A stretch of 64,000 nucleotides of DNA, from NCBI GenBank assembly GCA_020631815.1, contig JACKGW010000006.1:1-64000 (forward strand). Direction: 5' to 3'. The notes beneath the pieces are model-generated. The model was given only the letters and a program-made list of their open reading frames with translations. It was not told the DNA's origin and did no database searches. The position numbers were made by a program, and so were the translations under genes. This DNA comes from Planctomycetota bacterium (GTDB lineage Bacteria > Planctomycetota > PLA2 > JAEUHO01). Every line of letters begins with the position of its first letter. Position 1 is the first letter of the stretch. Positions 51,419 to 61,118 of this stretch are shown here, in pieces.

Positions 51419-54250
51419 CTAGCGGCGGACGTATCGACCAGCGTTTTCCTGCGCGAGGCGGCGCAGGAGGTCGCTCTCCATGCCGAGGCTGACGGTGTGG
51501 ATGGCGATGCGTCGCGTCTGGTTCTCGCGGCGGACAGCCTTGAGGATGTCGGGCGTCGTGACGTACTTGCCGGCGCCCGGTACGCCGTCGGACAGCAGGA
51601 ACACGCTGTCGACCTCCGGTGTGCGCAGCGCGGCTTCCAGCGCGTCGTAGATGTTGGTGCCGCCCATCGGGCGCTGCTTCTCGAGGTGCGACTTGAGCGC
51701 ATTGGCGTTGCGTGAGTCGAGGCGCTGCAGGTCGTCCTTCCACGGACGGATGGTGGTATCGAACAGGATCACGTTGACGTGGCCGCGAGGCGCCATGCGG
51801 GCGGCCGCCTGCAACACCTCCGTGATGGCCATGTCCAGGCGGTTCTTGCGCTTGCCGTCTTCGCCCGGCTCGCCCATCTCGGCGCTCATGGAGCCCGACT
51901 GGTCCACCACGAAGACCACGCGCTCGCTCTTGATGGGCAGGCCGAAGAAGCCGGCCTGGGTGCCGCCGACATGCTCGTCGGGAGGCTGCGGGCGCTCCGC
52001 AGGTACTTCGAAGCCGTCCTTGGCGCCTTCCCACCAGCGACGCCACACCGTGGCATCGTCGTAGAACGGCTGGCCCGTCAGGTCGAACAGGGCCGTGGCC
52101 AGCGCGTCGCGCACGCGTGGGGTCTCCTCGACTTCCAGGCGAGCGATGAGCGGCTCGATGGCGGCCACGACGCGCGGTGCGGCAAGTGCATCGATGGCGG
52201 CCAGGCGGACGGCCCACGCGTCGTGGGCCAAGCTGGGCAGGATCGCGTCGAAGAGCGAGTCGTCCTTCGCAACCGCGGCGGCGTCCAGCGCCACGATCCG
52301 GTCCTGGTCGTCCTTCGCGTCCAGGAGCTTCACGAGGAAGGGGCGCACGTCGTCGACGTGGTAGCCCAGGCGCCCCAAGGCGCGCACGGCGGAGCCGCGA
52401 ACCTCATCGCTCTTGCGGGACTTGGCGCGTGCAAGCAGCAGCGGCACGGCGCGCCCGTCGCCGTGGTCGCCCAGCGCCGCAAGCACGGCAGCCAGCGTGG
52501 CCTCGTCCTTCTCCTTCTTGGCGCGGACCAGCAGCGCATCCGTGACGTCCGGGTCGAGGAACGAGCCGAGCACGGATGCGGAGGCGAGGCGTGCGTCGGC
52601 GAGCTTGGCCTCCAGGGCGGCCAGGAGCGCCTGCTTGGCGGCGGGTCCGCGCAAGCGACGGAGCTCCTCGAGCACCGTCGTGCGCACTTGGGACGTGACG
52701 GCAGGCGTGGTGCCGCCGTGCTGGAACAGCTCGATCAGGGCCTCGACCGAGCTGGCGTCGCTGCTCCGCCCCAGCGTGCGTACCAAGGCATCCGAGACGA
52801 TCTTGGAGGCCACCGGCCGTTCGGCGAGTCGCCGTGCAACGGCCAGGGCCTCCGGGGCCTGGAGCTTGCCCAGGTCCTCGACGATCTGCCCCTGCAACAG
52901 GGGATAGGGGATCTCGCTCCAGCGCATCAGATCCGCGACGGCAGGCGGTGTCCGCACGTTGCGGATGCCGTTGCCATAGACCTGGTAGGCCAAGGCCGGC
53001 GACGAGGCCTTGTCGATGGCCTTTGCAAAGAGCTGCGGCAGCGTGTCGTCGGGTTCGTAGGCCAGGTAGCGTGCGGCAGTCGCGACGACGGAGGTGTCCG
53101 AGTCCTCGAGGGCCGCCAGGTAGAGCTTCCTGCGGTCGGGATGGCCCATGCCGTAGAGCGACTGCAAGGCCGCGGCGCCGATCGCGCCCTTGCCCTTCTT
53201 GGCCAAGGCCAGGACCTGCTTGCCCACCACGTCCAGGTGGGCCGGGTGGGCGAGTGCGCGCAGCGCGGCCGCGCGCACGGCGTCGTCCTTGTCCTTCTGG
53301 GCCAGGGACCAGAGCAGATCGGCCGCTTCCTCCGTGCCGAAGCGGCCCAGCACGTTGATGGTTGCGTAGCGCTGCGCGTAGGGCTGCGAGCGCTCCTCGT
53401 CGATGCGCTTCTTGACCTCGGCGAACGACTCGGTCGGGGCCGCGGGCGTCTGCCCTGCCTTCGCGAAGGTGAGGACGTTCCACGTGGGCGGCGGTGCCGG
53501 CGGCACCGTCGCGCTGCGTCGGAACTCGATGGCGCGACCGCTGCGACCCGGTACGGTCGCGATCCAGCCTTCGTCGCCGACGCGGAAGGGCTCATCGCGC
53601 GGGATGGTCTCGATGCCCGTACCGACGGTCTGGATCTGGCCATCGCCGTCGAGATCGAGCCAGATCTGGTCGCGCTTGTCGTCGAACGCGGCGTCGAACG
53701 AGCCATCGGAGATGGCGACGGGACGCAGGCGCCCTCCGAGCACGACCGTGCCGCGGCGATGCACTTGCGCTTGGCAGGTGACGTGCTCGGGCGCGTTCTG
53801 CGGGAGCCACGTGAGGCGCAGGCCCACGGGCTGGGGGTCGGCCTCGCCTTCGTAGGGAGCGAGGATCTCCACAAGAACGCTGGCCGCGGCGCCCGGCGTC
53901 GGGGGGCGGGGCCACAGCGGTCGCTCGTCGGCGAGGCTCCCGTCCATGTTGCGGTCCACCCACAGCCGTGGGCTGTTCGGGTCGACGGCCATCGCAACCA
54001 GCAGTCCCTTGGACGACGCCATGCGGATCTTCGAGATCCGCATGTCCGCGCTTGCCTCACCGGGCATCTTCACGCCGTCGATCGGCTCCTTGCGGAACGG
54101 GATGCGTCCTGCGCCCGTGCTGGCGAGGAGGTCGGGCTCGAGCGCCAGGTGGGCCGTGACGACGTCGCCGTCCTCGCCGGGCATGGCAGGCAGCAATCCG
54201 CCCGCGAGGATCATCAACAGGAGCAAGAGGGGGACGGCCGGGCGCAGCAC
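51419..54250 (-). CDS. Secreted HEAT-repeat protein with von Willebrand A domain
   Basis: The 943-aa protein starts at GTG 54250 with a signal peptide (LLLLLMILAGGLLPAMPG). The first 280 residues are beta-rich and include Asp-rich loops (WLDLDGDGQIQTVG). Residues 290-720 are HEAT repeats (AVRAAALRALAHPAHLD, EVRGSAVRALGRLGYHVDDV). The VWA domain (about 750-940) has a full metal site: DQSGSMS, the GGTNIYDALEAA Thr, and LLSDGVPG Asp. Such proteins are common in Planctomycetota and probably bind partners at the cell envelope. The gene is divergent from a hydrolase, 59 bp away. Confidence 0.85.
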   Translation of the reverse strand: MLRPAVPLLLLLMILAGGLLPAMPGEDGDVVTAHLALEPDLLASTGAGRIPFRKEPIDGVKMPGEASADMRISKIRMASSKGLLVAMAVDPNSPRLWVDRNMDGSLADERPLWPRPPTPGAAASVLVEILAPYEGEADPQPVGLRLTWLPQNAPEHVTCQAQVHRRGTVVLGGRLRPVAISDGSFDAAFDDKRDQIWLDLDGDGQIQTVGTGIETIPRDEPFRVGDEGWIATVPGRSGRAIEFRRSATVPPAPPPTWNVLTFAKAGQTPAAPTESFAEVKKRIDEERSQPYAQRYATINVLGRFGTEEAADLLWSLAQKDKDDAVRAAALRALAHPAHLDVVGKQVLALAKKGKGAIGAAALQSLYGMGHPDRRKLYLAALEDSDTSVVATAARYLAYEPDDTLPQLFAKAIDKASSPALAYQVYGNGIRNVRTPPAVADLMRWSEIPYPLLQGQIVEDLGKLQAPEALAVARRLAERPVASKIVSDALVRTLGRSSDASSVEALIELFQHGGTTPAVTSQVRTTVLEELRRLRGPAAKQALLAALEAKLADARLASASVLGSFLDPDVTDALLVRAKKEKDEATLAAVLAALGDHGDGRAVPLLLARAKSRKSDEVRGSAVRALGRLGYHVDDVRPFLVKLLDAKDDQDRIVALDAAAVAKDDSLFDAILPSLAHDAWAVRLAAIDALAAPRVVAAIEPLIARLEVEETPRVRDALATALFDLTGQPFYDDATVWRRWWEGAKDGFEVPAERPQPPDEHVGGTQAGFFGLPIKSERVVFVVDQSGSMSAEMGEPGEDGKRKNRLDMAITEVLQAAARMAPRGHVNVILFDTTIRPWKDDLQRLDSRNANALKSHLEKQRPMGGTNIYDALEAALRTPEVDSVFLLSDGVPGAGKYVTTPDILKAVRRENQTRRIAIHTVSLGMESDLLRRLAQENAGRYVRR

Positions 54251-54309
54251 GGGGGGCGGAGTCTACGCCGTCGGCTCCATCGGTGCGAGCCCGCCGGTAC
54301 CTTGGAGCC

Positions 54310-55494
54310 ATGCGCAAGACGTGGCTCCGCCTGACCGTGGTTCTCGGCACCGTTCTCTTGCTTTCCAGCCCCGCAGCCCGTGCGGAGGACGCGCGGTTGG
54401 AGAAGGCGGTGGCGTCGGCGCGCGGGAAGATCGCCGATGCGTGGCGTGATCTCGCTTCCGACCTGGTGGAGCTGGGTGCAGGCCCCGAGGCCCGGGAGGC
54501 GCTGGCGCGGGCGCGTCGCGAGGAGCCCGACGCCAAGGAGCTGACGACCTTGGCGCCTCTCGTCGAGGCCCTGCCCGAAGGCGCCGCGAGCACGGACGCC
54601 AAGGTCATCGACCGCGTGCGCAAGGGTCGGACCGATGCAGCGAAGGCCTACGATCGCCTCGCCAAGGCGCTGGCCAAGGAGGAGAGCGACCCGCGGCGCA
54701 GCCAAGCCCTCGTGCAGGCCCTCTCGTTGGATCCCACGACCGCACGGATCAAGAAGCTGGCCGACGAGGCCAAGAAGAAGCCCGTGCTGTTCGCCACGGC
54801 CGATCACGAGTCCGTCGCGTACGTCTCGCTGCCGTCGTCGTGGAAGCCTGGCGGTTCGTACCCGGTCCTCGTCTCCGTGGACGGGGCGGGCGCCGCGTTC
54901 TTGGGCAATGCGAACAGCTTCCGCAACGGCCGCGGCAGTCGCCCCTTCATCACGGTGTCTCCGCACGCACTGTCGTGCACGAACGCCATCGACTTGACCA
55001 AGTTCCCGGCCTACGACAAGGCGCTCGTGGACCGCTGGGACGGCGATCGACTTGGCTTCGACGTCCCCGGCCTGCTCGCCATGCTGGACCTGCTCACGGC
55101 CCACTTTGGTGCGCAGGAGAAGATCGCGATCACGGGCTTCTCGGGCGGGGGCAAGCTCTGTTACGGGTTCTTGCTCCGTCACCCGGAGCGCGTGGCGGCC
55201 GCGGCGCCTGCTTGTCCCAACTTCCTGCCGTCGATCGCGCCAGGCGACGTGAAGGTGAAGGACGGCGGGCCGCCCGTGCACATCTTCACGGGGGCGCTCG
55301 ATCCCCACCGCGACCTGACCTTCGGCAAGACGCCGCCCGGCATCGAGGAACAGACGGACCAGGCCATGGAGGCCTTGAAGGATGCCGGGTTCACCAACGT
55401 GAAGCGCACGATGCTGGACGGCGTGGGCCACATCGCCTGCGTCGAGCAGGTCTGGGACTTCGTGGACGAGGTGGGGGTCGGCGGCAAGCGCTGA
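54310..55494 (+). CDS. Secreted alpha/beta hydrolase (dienelactone/esterase-like)
   Basis: The 394-aa protein starts at ATG 54310 with a signal peptide (LTVVLGTVLLLSSPAARAED). A helical linker of about 130 residues precedes the hydrolase fold: SYPVLVSVDGAG, IAITGFSGGGKLCYGFLL with nucleophile Ser in GFSGG, HIFTGALDPHRD with the acid Asp, and MLDGVGHIACVEQV with the His. The triad is complete, so an esterase or similar activity outside the cytoplasm is expected. The substrate is unknown. Confidence 0.82.
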   Translation: MRKTWLRLTVVLGTVLLLSSPAARAEDARLEKAVASARGKIADAWRDLASDLVELGAGPEAREALARARREEPDAKELTTLAPLVEALPEGAASTDAKVIDRVRKGRTDAAKAYDRLAKALAKEESDPRRSQALVQALSLDPTTARIKKLADEAKKKPVLFATADHESVAYVSLPSSWKPGGSYPVLVSVDGAGAAFLGNANSFRNGRGSRPFITVSPHALSCTNAIDLTKFPAYDKALVDRWDGDRLGFDVPGLLAMLDLLTAHFGAQEKIAITGFSGGGKLCYGFLLRHPERVAAAAPACPNFLPSIAPGDVKVKDGGPPVHIFTGALDPHRDLTFGKTPPGIEEQTDQAMEALKDAGFTNVKRTMLDGVGHIACVEQVWDFVDEVGVGGKR

Positions 55495-55592
55495 GCGGCC
55501 GGGCGCGGGGGCTGCGGCACGGGCTCCGTGCGCCCGATCGCCCTTCGTGGCATCATCTCTCCCGCGTCCGACCCGATGCGCGGAGGACTGCC

Positions 55593-56612
55593 ATGCGCAG
55601 GACGCAGATGACCACGTGGATGCCCAGGAGCGCCCGAGGCGCGATAGGCGGGCTGCTGGCCTTGGGGCTGCTAGCCCTGGGACCCGTGCCGAGCCAGGCC
55701 GGTGACGACACGGCAGCGCCGATCACGCTGCCGACCGTGACGCATGCCGGCAAGGCACCGAAGGACGCGCTTCGCGTCCAGGTAACGAAGGACGGCGTCA
55801 TCACGCTGGGCGACGACGCGACGCCTCTGGGCGCAGCCACGCTGCGGAGGGCGCTGGCCGAGAAGGCGGCGCGGCCCGAGCTGCCCAGCGCGGCCTCGTC
55901 CACGGACTTGATCTTGGAGGTCGATGCCGAGCTCCCGTGGTCCCTCGCGACGTGGGTGCTGCAGATCGCGGCAGACCCCCAGGTGCGGATTTGTCGCACG
56001 TGGTTCGCCGTGCGGGTTCCTAGCGGTGAGCGGGGTGCCCTGGCCGTGTTCCTTCCCACCGATCGCGGGCTTCGGCCGGGGCCGATCGTCCAGCCGACCT
56101 TCTCCAAGCGCAAGGTCGTCGTCCTCGCGCGCCCGACGGGCACGGCTACCTCACTCGACGCGCTCTACTCGACCCTCCTGGATCGCCCTGCTGCGGCCCG
56201 AGCCGACATGGTCGTCGAGCTGGTCTCGCCGCCGCCGTCCAGCGGGCGAACGCCTACGGGGTTCATGGTCCGCGTCCTCGACGTGATCCTGCGCGCTGGC
56301 GCGGGGGCCGTGACGCTCGAGGGGTCCGCCTCGCGGCCGGGCCTAGACGACCCGGCCGTCTGGACGCAGGTCGCCAAGGAGCTGCGCGAGGGCACCTGCG
56401 TTCCCGTCGTTCGCGTGGATCGTGGCGCCGAGCTTGGAGCCGACCTTCCCGCCGGTGCGCCGCGGCTTGGCGTCGTAGGCCTCGCCGACGGGCCCGTCGG
56501 TTCGGATTGGGGCGCCCTCGGTCTGCACGCCAAGGAGCTCGCCTCCCTCATGCTCGACGAAGAGCTCGAGGAAGAGATCATCGAGGAGGCCGTACCCGAG
56601 GAGGCCCGCTAG
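55593..56612 (+). CDS. Secreted ExbD/TolR-like protein
   Basis: The 339-aa protein starts at ATG 55593, six bases after GGAGG. A signal or anchor (IGGLLALGLLALGPVPSQAG) is followed by an ExbD-like periplasmic domain: RVQVTKDGVITLGDDATPLG, ATLRRALAEKA, TDLILEVDAELPWSLATWVL, VRICRTWFAV. A second similar-looking unit follows (AVFLPTDRG, KRKVVVLARPTG). It ends in an acidic tail (EELEEEIIEEAVPEEA). ExbD normally pairs with ExbB to use the proton gradient. The conserved membrane Asp is not seen, so it may be a partner-binding protein. Confidence 0.65.
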   Translation: MRRTQMTTWMPRSARGAIGGLLALGLLALGPVPSQAGDDTAAPITLPTVTHAGKAPKDALRVQVTKDGVITLGDDATPLGAATLRRALAEKAARPELPSAASSTDLILEVDAELPWSLATWVLQIAADPQVRICRTWFAVRVPSGERGALAVFLPTDRGLRPGPIVQPTFSKRKVVVLARPTGTATSLDALYSTLLDRPAAARADMVVELVSPPPSSGRTPTGFMVRVLDVILRAGAGAVTLEGSASRPGLDDPAVWTQVAKELREGTCVPVVRVDRGAELGADLPAGAPRLGVVGLADGPVGSDWGALGLHAKELASLMLDEELEEEIIEEAVPEEAR

Positions 56613-56836
56613 GCACCGCCGGCTAGCCGCCAACCGTGCGCCGCAGAGGCGGTGGCGGTAGGCGGCTTGCCAGCTCCATTACCGCCACGCCGGTCGTCGC
56701 GATGCGGGGCGCTCGCTTGGCACGGTGTCGAAGAGGACGCCGCGCTACCGGAGGGAAACGTCGCGTCCGATTGGACTCGCGCCCGCATCGCGCGTCACCG
56801 TCCGCCTCCGTACCATCGGAGGCGGAGGTGACGACC

Positions 56837-59170
56837 ATGACCGTCTCCACGTCGCTCCGTCGGCGCGCCCGTCCTTGGTTGGGGCGCGCGGCTTGGGCTT
56901 TCGCGTTCACCGTGGGCCTTCTCGCCACGCAGGTGGCTGCCGAGGAAGACCCGCCCGCTCCCGCGCCCGGACCGGGTACCGGGTCCCCGACGACCGAGGC
57001 GCCGCCTGCCGGTGGTGAGGAGAACGACGGCCCGCCCGGCTCCACCGCACCGCACGACGTCGGTGGGCCGCGCACACCGCCGCGTGGCAGTGCACGCGAG
57101 ATGATGTGGCCCGCGCCGACGGCGGACGACTGGGCCAAGCCCGTGCTCATCCCCTTCGAACGGACGTGGGACGACGCGGTCGCCGTGAGCAAGGAGACGA
57201 AGAAGCCGATCCTCGTCTGCATCAACATGGACGGCGAGATTGCCAGCGAGCACTACGCGGGCGTCCGCTACCGCCAGCCCGAGATCGCGGCCCTGTACGA
57301 GAAGTACGTGTGCGTGATCGCGTCCGTGTACCGCCACAACCCGAAGGACTTCGACGAGCAGGGCCGGCGCATCCTCTGCCCGCGCTTCGGGAGCGTGACC
57401 TGCGGCGAGCACATCGCGATCGAGCCGTACCTCTTCGAGCGCTTCTGCGACGGGCGCCGCATCGCGCCCCGTCACATTGCCGTGGACCTGGAAGGCAACG
57501 AGGTCTACGACGCCTACTACGCCAACGACACGGCGTCCGTCTTCGCGGCGATCCGCGAGCGCGTCCCGAACGAGGACGTCGAGAAGCCGCTGATCATCCG
57601 TGGTGATCGCCCGGTCATCGAGCGTGTGGCGAGCCGCGCGGCCGAGGACCGGAACGCCGTCGAGGCTGCGTTCCGTGCCGGCGATGCCGAGACGCGCAAG
57701 GCGCTGCTCGAAGCCGCCAAGCAGAACGCCGACGCCGCCCAGCTGGGCTTGGTCCGCGAGGGCATGGCCAGCTTGGACCCCGAGCAGGCCCGCTTGGCCC
57801 GTGAAGCGCTGGCCAGCATGGACAACCCCGCAGCCGTAGACGCCCTCGCCGAGGCGTTGAAGGCCCCGCTGGAGCCCGCGCAGCGCGAGCAGCTGGTGGC
57901 GGCGCTCGACCGTCTGGCCTCGTCCAACACGCTGGCCCGTTGGCTGGCCGTGGTCCATCGCGGGCTCGACGTGAAGAGCGACACCGTGGACGCGGGCGCG
58001 TGGGCCGATGCGCTGGGTGGGGCTACCTACCCCGCGCCGACCATCGTGCTCGAGGACGCGAGTCTCGTCGCGCACGCCGAGCGCAAGGCCAAGGCCGTTC
58101 GCGAGCATCCCGAGGACCCGGCCGTACGCATCGAGCTGGCAGCCTCGCTGCTGCAACAGGCACTGGAGTCGCCCTACGTGCGTACGCGCACGGAGCGCGA
58201 AGCGGAGCGCTGGGCCAAGTCGCTCTACGAGGAGGCCTTGGCCACGGGTCACGAAGCCGAGGCGCTGGGCGCGAAGGGTTGGCGGACCGACGCCGTCATC
58301 GCGCTGGCCGCCTACCACCTCGACGACAAGGCCACGGCCTACGAGCGCGCGACCAACGCCATGGCCGAGCTTCCGCCGGGGGACACCACCTACCTGTCGA
58401 TGGCGATCGCCCAGGTGTTCGCCGAGGGGCGCTACAAGCAGATCAAGGCTGCGGTCATGGCCAAGGAGCGCTTCCCGCCGGTGTGGATCGCCGACCTGAA
58501 CGCGGCCTACGCCATCCTGCGCGCCCATCCGCTGGGGACCGACACCCAGCTGGCGTGGCACGTCGACCTGTTGACCTGGCTGGGTGCCGACCGCCACGTC
58601 CAGGCGGCCCTTCAGGCGGGCCTCGAGCGCTTCCCCACGTCGGCCTTGCTGCACGAGCGCTGGCGCACCATCGCCAAGACGCGCGGCGGCGCGGACGGCT
58701 TGGAGCAGCTGGCGCGCGACCTCATGGCACGACCGGAGCAGACGGAGGCGATGCACTGGTTCGCCGGGCTCGCCGAGGTCGAAGCCGCCGAGCAGTGGCG
58801 CCGCGGCAACTGGTTCTCGGAGGCGATGAAGGCCTACGACCGCGCCATCGAGCACTTCGAGGCGACGGCCGCACGTTGGCCGGAGACCAAGGACGACGTC
58901 GACGATCGGGTCGCGCTCGCGCTGGCCGCCAAGGCGCGCGTCGCCCTGCAGGCCGACGACGACTCCGCGGCCCTGGAGGCCATCTTGGCCTCGTTCGCGC
59001 GTCGTCCCGACACGGCGGGTACGCGCGACGGCATGGGCATCACGCCGGGTGAGACGGCCCAGATGCTGCGTGCCCGGCTGGACACGGCCTCGCGGACCGA
59101 AGACGTCAGGCGCCTGGACAAGGCGCTCGACACGATCGACCCCGAGCTGCTGCGGTTCGATCGTCCGTGA
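56837..59170 (+). CDS. Secreted thioredoxin-like protein with helical repeats
   Basis: The 777-aa protein starts at ATG 56837, eight bases after GGAGG, with a signal peptide (AAWAFAFTVGLLATQVAAEE) and a Pro/Gly/Thr-rich linker. The thioredoxin-like region (about residues 100-240) reads WDDAVAVSKETKKPILVCIN, MDGEIASEHYAGVRYRQPEI and CPRFGSVTCGEHIAIEP. The CxxC active site is missing at the usual place, with Cys pairs elsewhere. The rest has TPR/HEAT-like helices (ALKAPLEPAQREQLVAALD, AMKAYDRAIEHFEATAARWP). Its stop overlaps the MoxR start, linking it to the Bat operon. It may be a structural rather than redox protein. Confidence 0.7.
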   Translation: MTVSTSLRRRARPWLGRAAWAFAFTVGLLATQVAAEEDPPAPAPGPGTGSPTTEAPPAGGEENDGPPGSTAPHDVGGPRTPPRGSAREMMWPAPTADDWAKPVLIPFERTWDDAVAVSKETKKPILVCINMDGEIASEHYAGVRYRQPEIAALYEKYVCVIASVYRHNPKDFDEQGRRILCPRFGSVTCGEHIAIEPYLFERFCDGRRIAPRHIAVDLEGNEVYDAYYANDTASVFAAIRERVPNEDVEKPLIIRGDRPVIERVASRAAEDRNAVEAAFRAGDAETRKALLEAAKQNADAAQLGLVREGMASLDPEQARLAREALASMDNPAAVDALAEALKAPLEPAQREQLVAALDRLASSNTLARWLAVVHRGLDVKSDTVDAGAWADALGGATYPAPTIVLEDASLVAHAERKAKAVREHPEDPAVRIELAASLLQQALESPYVRTRTEREAERWAKSLYEEALATGHEAEALGAKGWRTDAVIALAAYHLDDKATAYERATNAMAELPPGDTTYLSMAIAQVFAEGRYKQIKAAVMAKERFPPVWIADLNAAYAILRAHPLGTDTQLAWHVDLLTWLGADRHVQAALQAGLERFPTSALLHERWRTIAKTRGGADGLEQLARDLMARPEQTEAMHWFAGLAEVEAAEQWRRGNWFSEAMKAYDRAIEHFEATAARWPETKDDVDDRVALALAAKARVALQADDDSAALEAILASFARRPDTAGTRDGMGITPGETAQMLRARLDTASRTEDVRRLDKALDTIDPELLRFDRP

Positions 59171-60162
59171 CCCCGGTGGACATGGAGGCCCTCGAGGCGC
59201 GCGTCGGCAAAGCCGGCGCCTTCCTCGGCCGCGTCGTGGACGAGGTCGAGCGGGTCGTCGTCGGCCAGCGTGAGCTGGTCGAGTCGCTCCTGCTCGGCCT
59301 GCTCGCCGATGGCCACGTGCTGCTCGAAGGCCTTCCGGGTCTGGCGAAATCGCTGACGGTCTCCACGCTCGCCTCCGCGCTCGGGTGCTCGCATCGACGG
59401 ATCCAGTTCACGCCGGATCTCCTGCCCAGCGACTTGCTCGGGACGCAGGTCTTCCAGCCGGCGAGCGGGACGTGGTCCGTGCGCGAAGGGCCCGTGTTCG
59501 CACAGATCGTGTTGGCCGACGAGATCAACCGTGCTCCCGCCAAGGTGCAGTCCGCGTTGCTCGAGGCCATGCAGGAGCGCACGGTGACGCTGGCGGGGGA
59601 GACCCACGTCCTGCCGTCGCCGTTCCTCGTCCTCGCCACGCAGAACCCCGTCGAGCTGGAGGGCACCTATCCGCTGCCCGAGGCGCAGATCGACCGCTTC
59701 TTGTTCAAGGTCGTCGTGACGTACCCGAGCCGTGAGGCCGAGCACCAAGTGCTACGTCGCATGATGGACGTCACGCGCGTCCCGAAGGCCTCGCCCGTGG
59801 CCACGCCCGAGGACGTGCTGGCGGCCCGTCGGGTCCTGGACGAGGTCTACGTCGACGACCGCTTGTTGACGTACGTCACGGACCTCTTGGTGGCCAGCCG
59901 CGACCCCACGGCGGCCGGCTTGCCCGACCTCAAGCCGCTGATCCTGTACGGAGCGTCACCACGTGCCGGCATTGCGCTCGTCCGGGCGGCCCGCGCGCGG
60001 GCGTTCCTCGACGGCCGCGCCTACGTGTCGCCGCAGGACGTCAAGTCCGTCGGCCTGGAGGTGCTGCGCCACCGCGTGCTCACCACGTACGAGGCCGAAG
60101 CCGAGGGCGTGACCGGCGAGGACGTCGTGACGCGCCTCTTCGACCACGTCCCGATTCCCTGA
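59167..60162 (+). CDS. MoxR-family AAA+ ATPase
   Basis: The 331-aa protein starts at GTG 59167, overlapping the previous stop. Walker A is GLPGLAKS (55-62), Walker B is VLADEINRAPAK near 117, sensor 1 is LATQNPVELEGTYPLPEAQ, and the C-terminal lid follows with ILYGASPRAG. It is a MoxR AAA+ ATPase, the chaperone-like partner of VWA proteins. It is followed by DUF58, BatD-like, BatA and BatB genes, the standard order. Confidence 0.95.
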   Translation: MTPVDMEALEARVGKAGAFLGRVVDEVERVVVGQRELVESLLLGLLADGHVLLEGLPGLAKSLTVSTLASALGCSHRRIQFTPDLLPSDLLGTQVFQPASGTWSVREGPVFAQIVLADEINRAPAKVQSALLEAMQERTVTLAGETHVLPSPFLVLATQNPVELEGTYPLPEAQIDRFLFKVVVTYPSREAEHQVLRRMMDVTRVPKASPVATPEDVLAARRVLDEVYVDDRLLTYVTDLLVASRDPTAAGLPDLKPLILYGASPRAGIALVRAARARAFLDGRAYVSPQDVKSVGLEVLRHRVLTTYEAEAEGVTGEDVVTRLFDHVPIP

Positions 60163-60197
60163 GGGAGAGAGGCCCCGCCCACGGGTCGCCGAAGCCG

Positions 60198-61118
60198 ATG
60201 CCCGACGTCACGGACCCCGACGCCGAACTCGCCGAGCTCCTGGCCGAGGTCCGTCGCATCGAGGTCCAGGCACGTCGGCTCGCGGCAGGCGCACTGGCCG
60301 GTGGGTACCGCTCGGTGTTCCGGGGATCGGGCATCGAGCCCGACACCGTGCGCGAGTACGACCCGGGCGACGACCCGCGGCTCGTGGACTGGAACGTGAC
60401 GGCCCGCATGGGGCGACCCTTCGTCAAGACGATGACGGACGAGCGCGACCTCGCGGTGCTGTTCGCGCTCGACGTCTCACCGTCCATGGACGGCGGCTGG
60501 GGCGCCTACAGCGCGCGGGACAGCGCGGCCCGTGTGGTGGCGTGTCTCGCGATGAACGCCGTGCGCGCGGGTGACCGCGTCGGGCTGGTCGCCTTCAGCC
60601 GGGACGTCGACGCGTTCGTCCCGCCCAAGCGCGGTCCGGGGCATGCCATGCGCATCGTGCGCGATGCCCTCGTGCTGCGCGGGGAGGCGGGCGGTGGGGG
60701 CCTTGCGGCCGCCCTGGATCGCGTACGTCGCGTCGTGCGTCGCCACGCCGTGGTGTTCGTGGTGTCGGACTTCCACGACGAGGGCTGGACGTCGTCGATG
60801 GCCCTTGCGGCGCGGCGGCACGACGTGATCGCCGTACGCCTCGTGGTCCCGGAGACGGATCTGCCGCGCGCCGGCATGCTCCGCGTCGTGGACCCCGAGA
60901 GCGGCGTCGCGCGCCTGGTCGACACGGGCCACGCCCCGACGCGCAAGGCGTGGCACGAGCGCCGCGCCGCGTGGGACCGGCGCACCGTGGAAGCGCTGGC
61001 GCGTGCTGGCGTGGACCGCATGGATCTCTCGACCCCACGCATGCGCCAGCGGGATCACGTGGCGCAGTCGCTGCTGGACTTCTTCCGCATGCGCGAGCTG
61101 CGGGGGCTCAAACGATGA
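60198..61118 (+). CDS. DUF58 protein with VWA-like domain
   Basis: The 306-aa protein begins at ATG 60198. It has the DUF58 core: VFRGSGIEPDTVREYDPGDD, PRLVDWNVTARMGRPFVKT and ERDLAVLFALDVSPSMDGG, the last being a VWA metal motif (DVSPS). Later VVFVVSDFHDEGW supplies the second metal-side strand. It lies 35 bp after MoxR and overlaps the next gene by 4 bp (ATGA). In known Bat/MoxR operons this protein is a cytoplasmic partner of the ATPase. Confidence 0.95.
   Translation: MPDVTDPDAELAELLAEVRRIEVQARRLAAGALAGGYRSVFRGSGIEPDTVREYDPGDDPRLVDWNVTARMGRPFVKTMTDERDLAVLFALDVSPSMDGGWGAYSARDSAARVVACLAMNAVRAGDRVGLVAFSRDVDAFVPPKRGPGHAMRIVRDALVLRGEAGGGGLAAALDRVRRVVRRHAVVFVVSDFHDEGWTSSMALAARRHDVIAVRLVVPETDLPRAGMLRVVDPESGVARLVDTGHAPTRKAWHERRAAWDRRTVEALARAGVDRMDLSTPRMRQRDHVAQSLLDFFRMRELRGLKR

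Noticed and set aside
51779..54334. An 851-codon plus-strand open frame
   Set aside because: Antisense to the HEAT-VWA gene, which has clear domains and a signal peptide; the plus frame has none.
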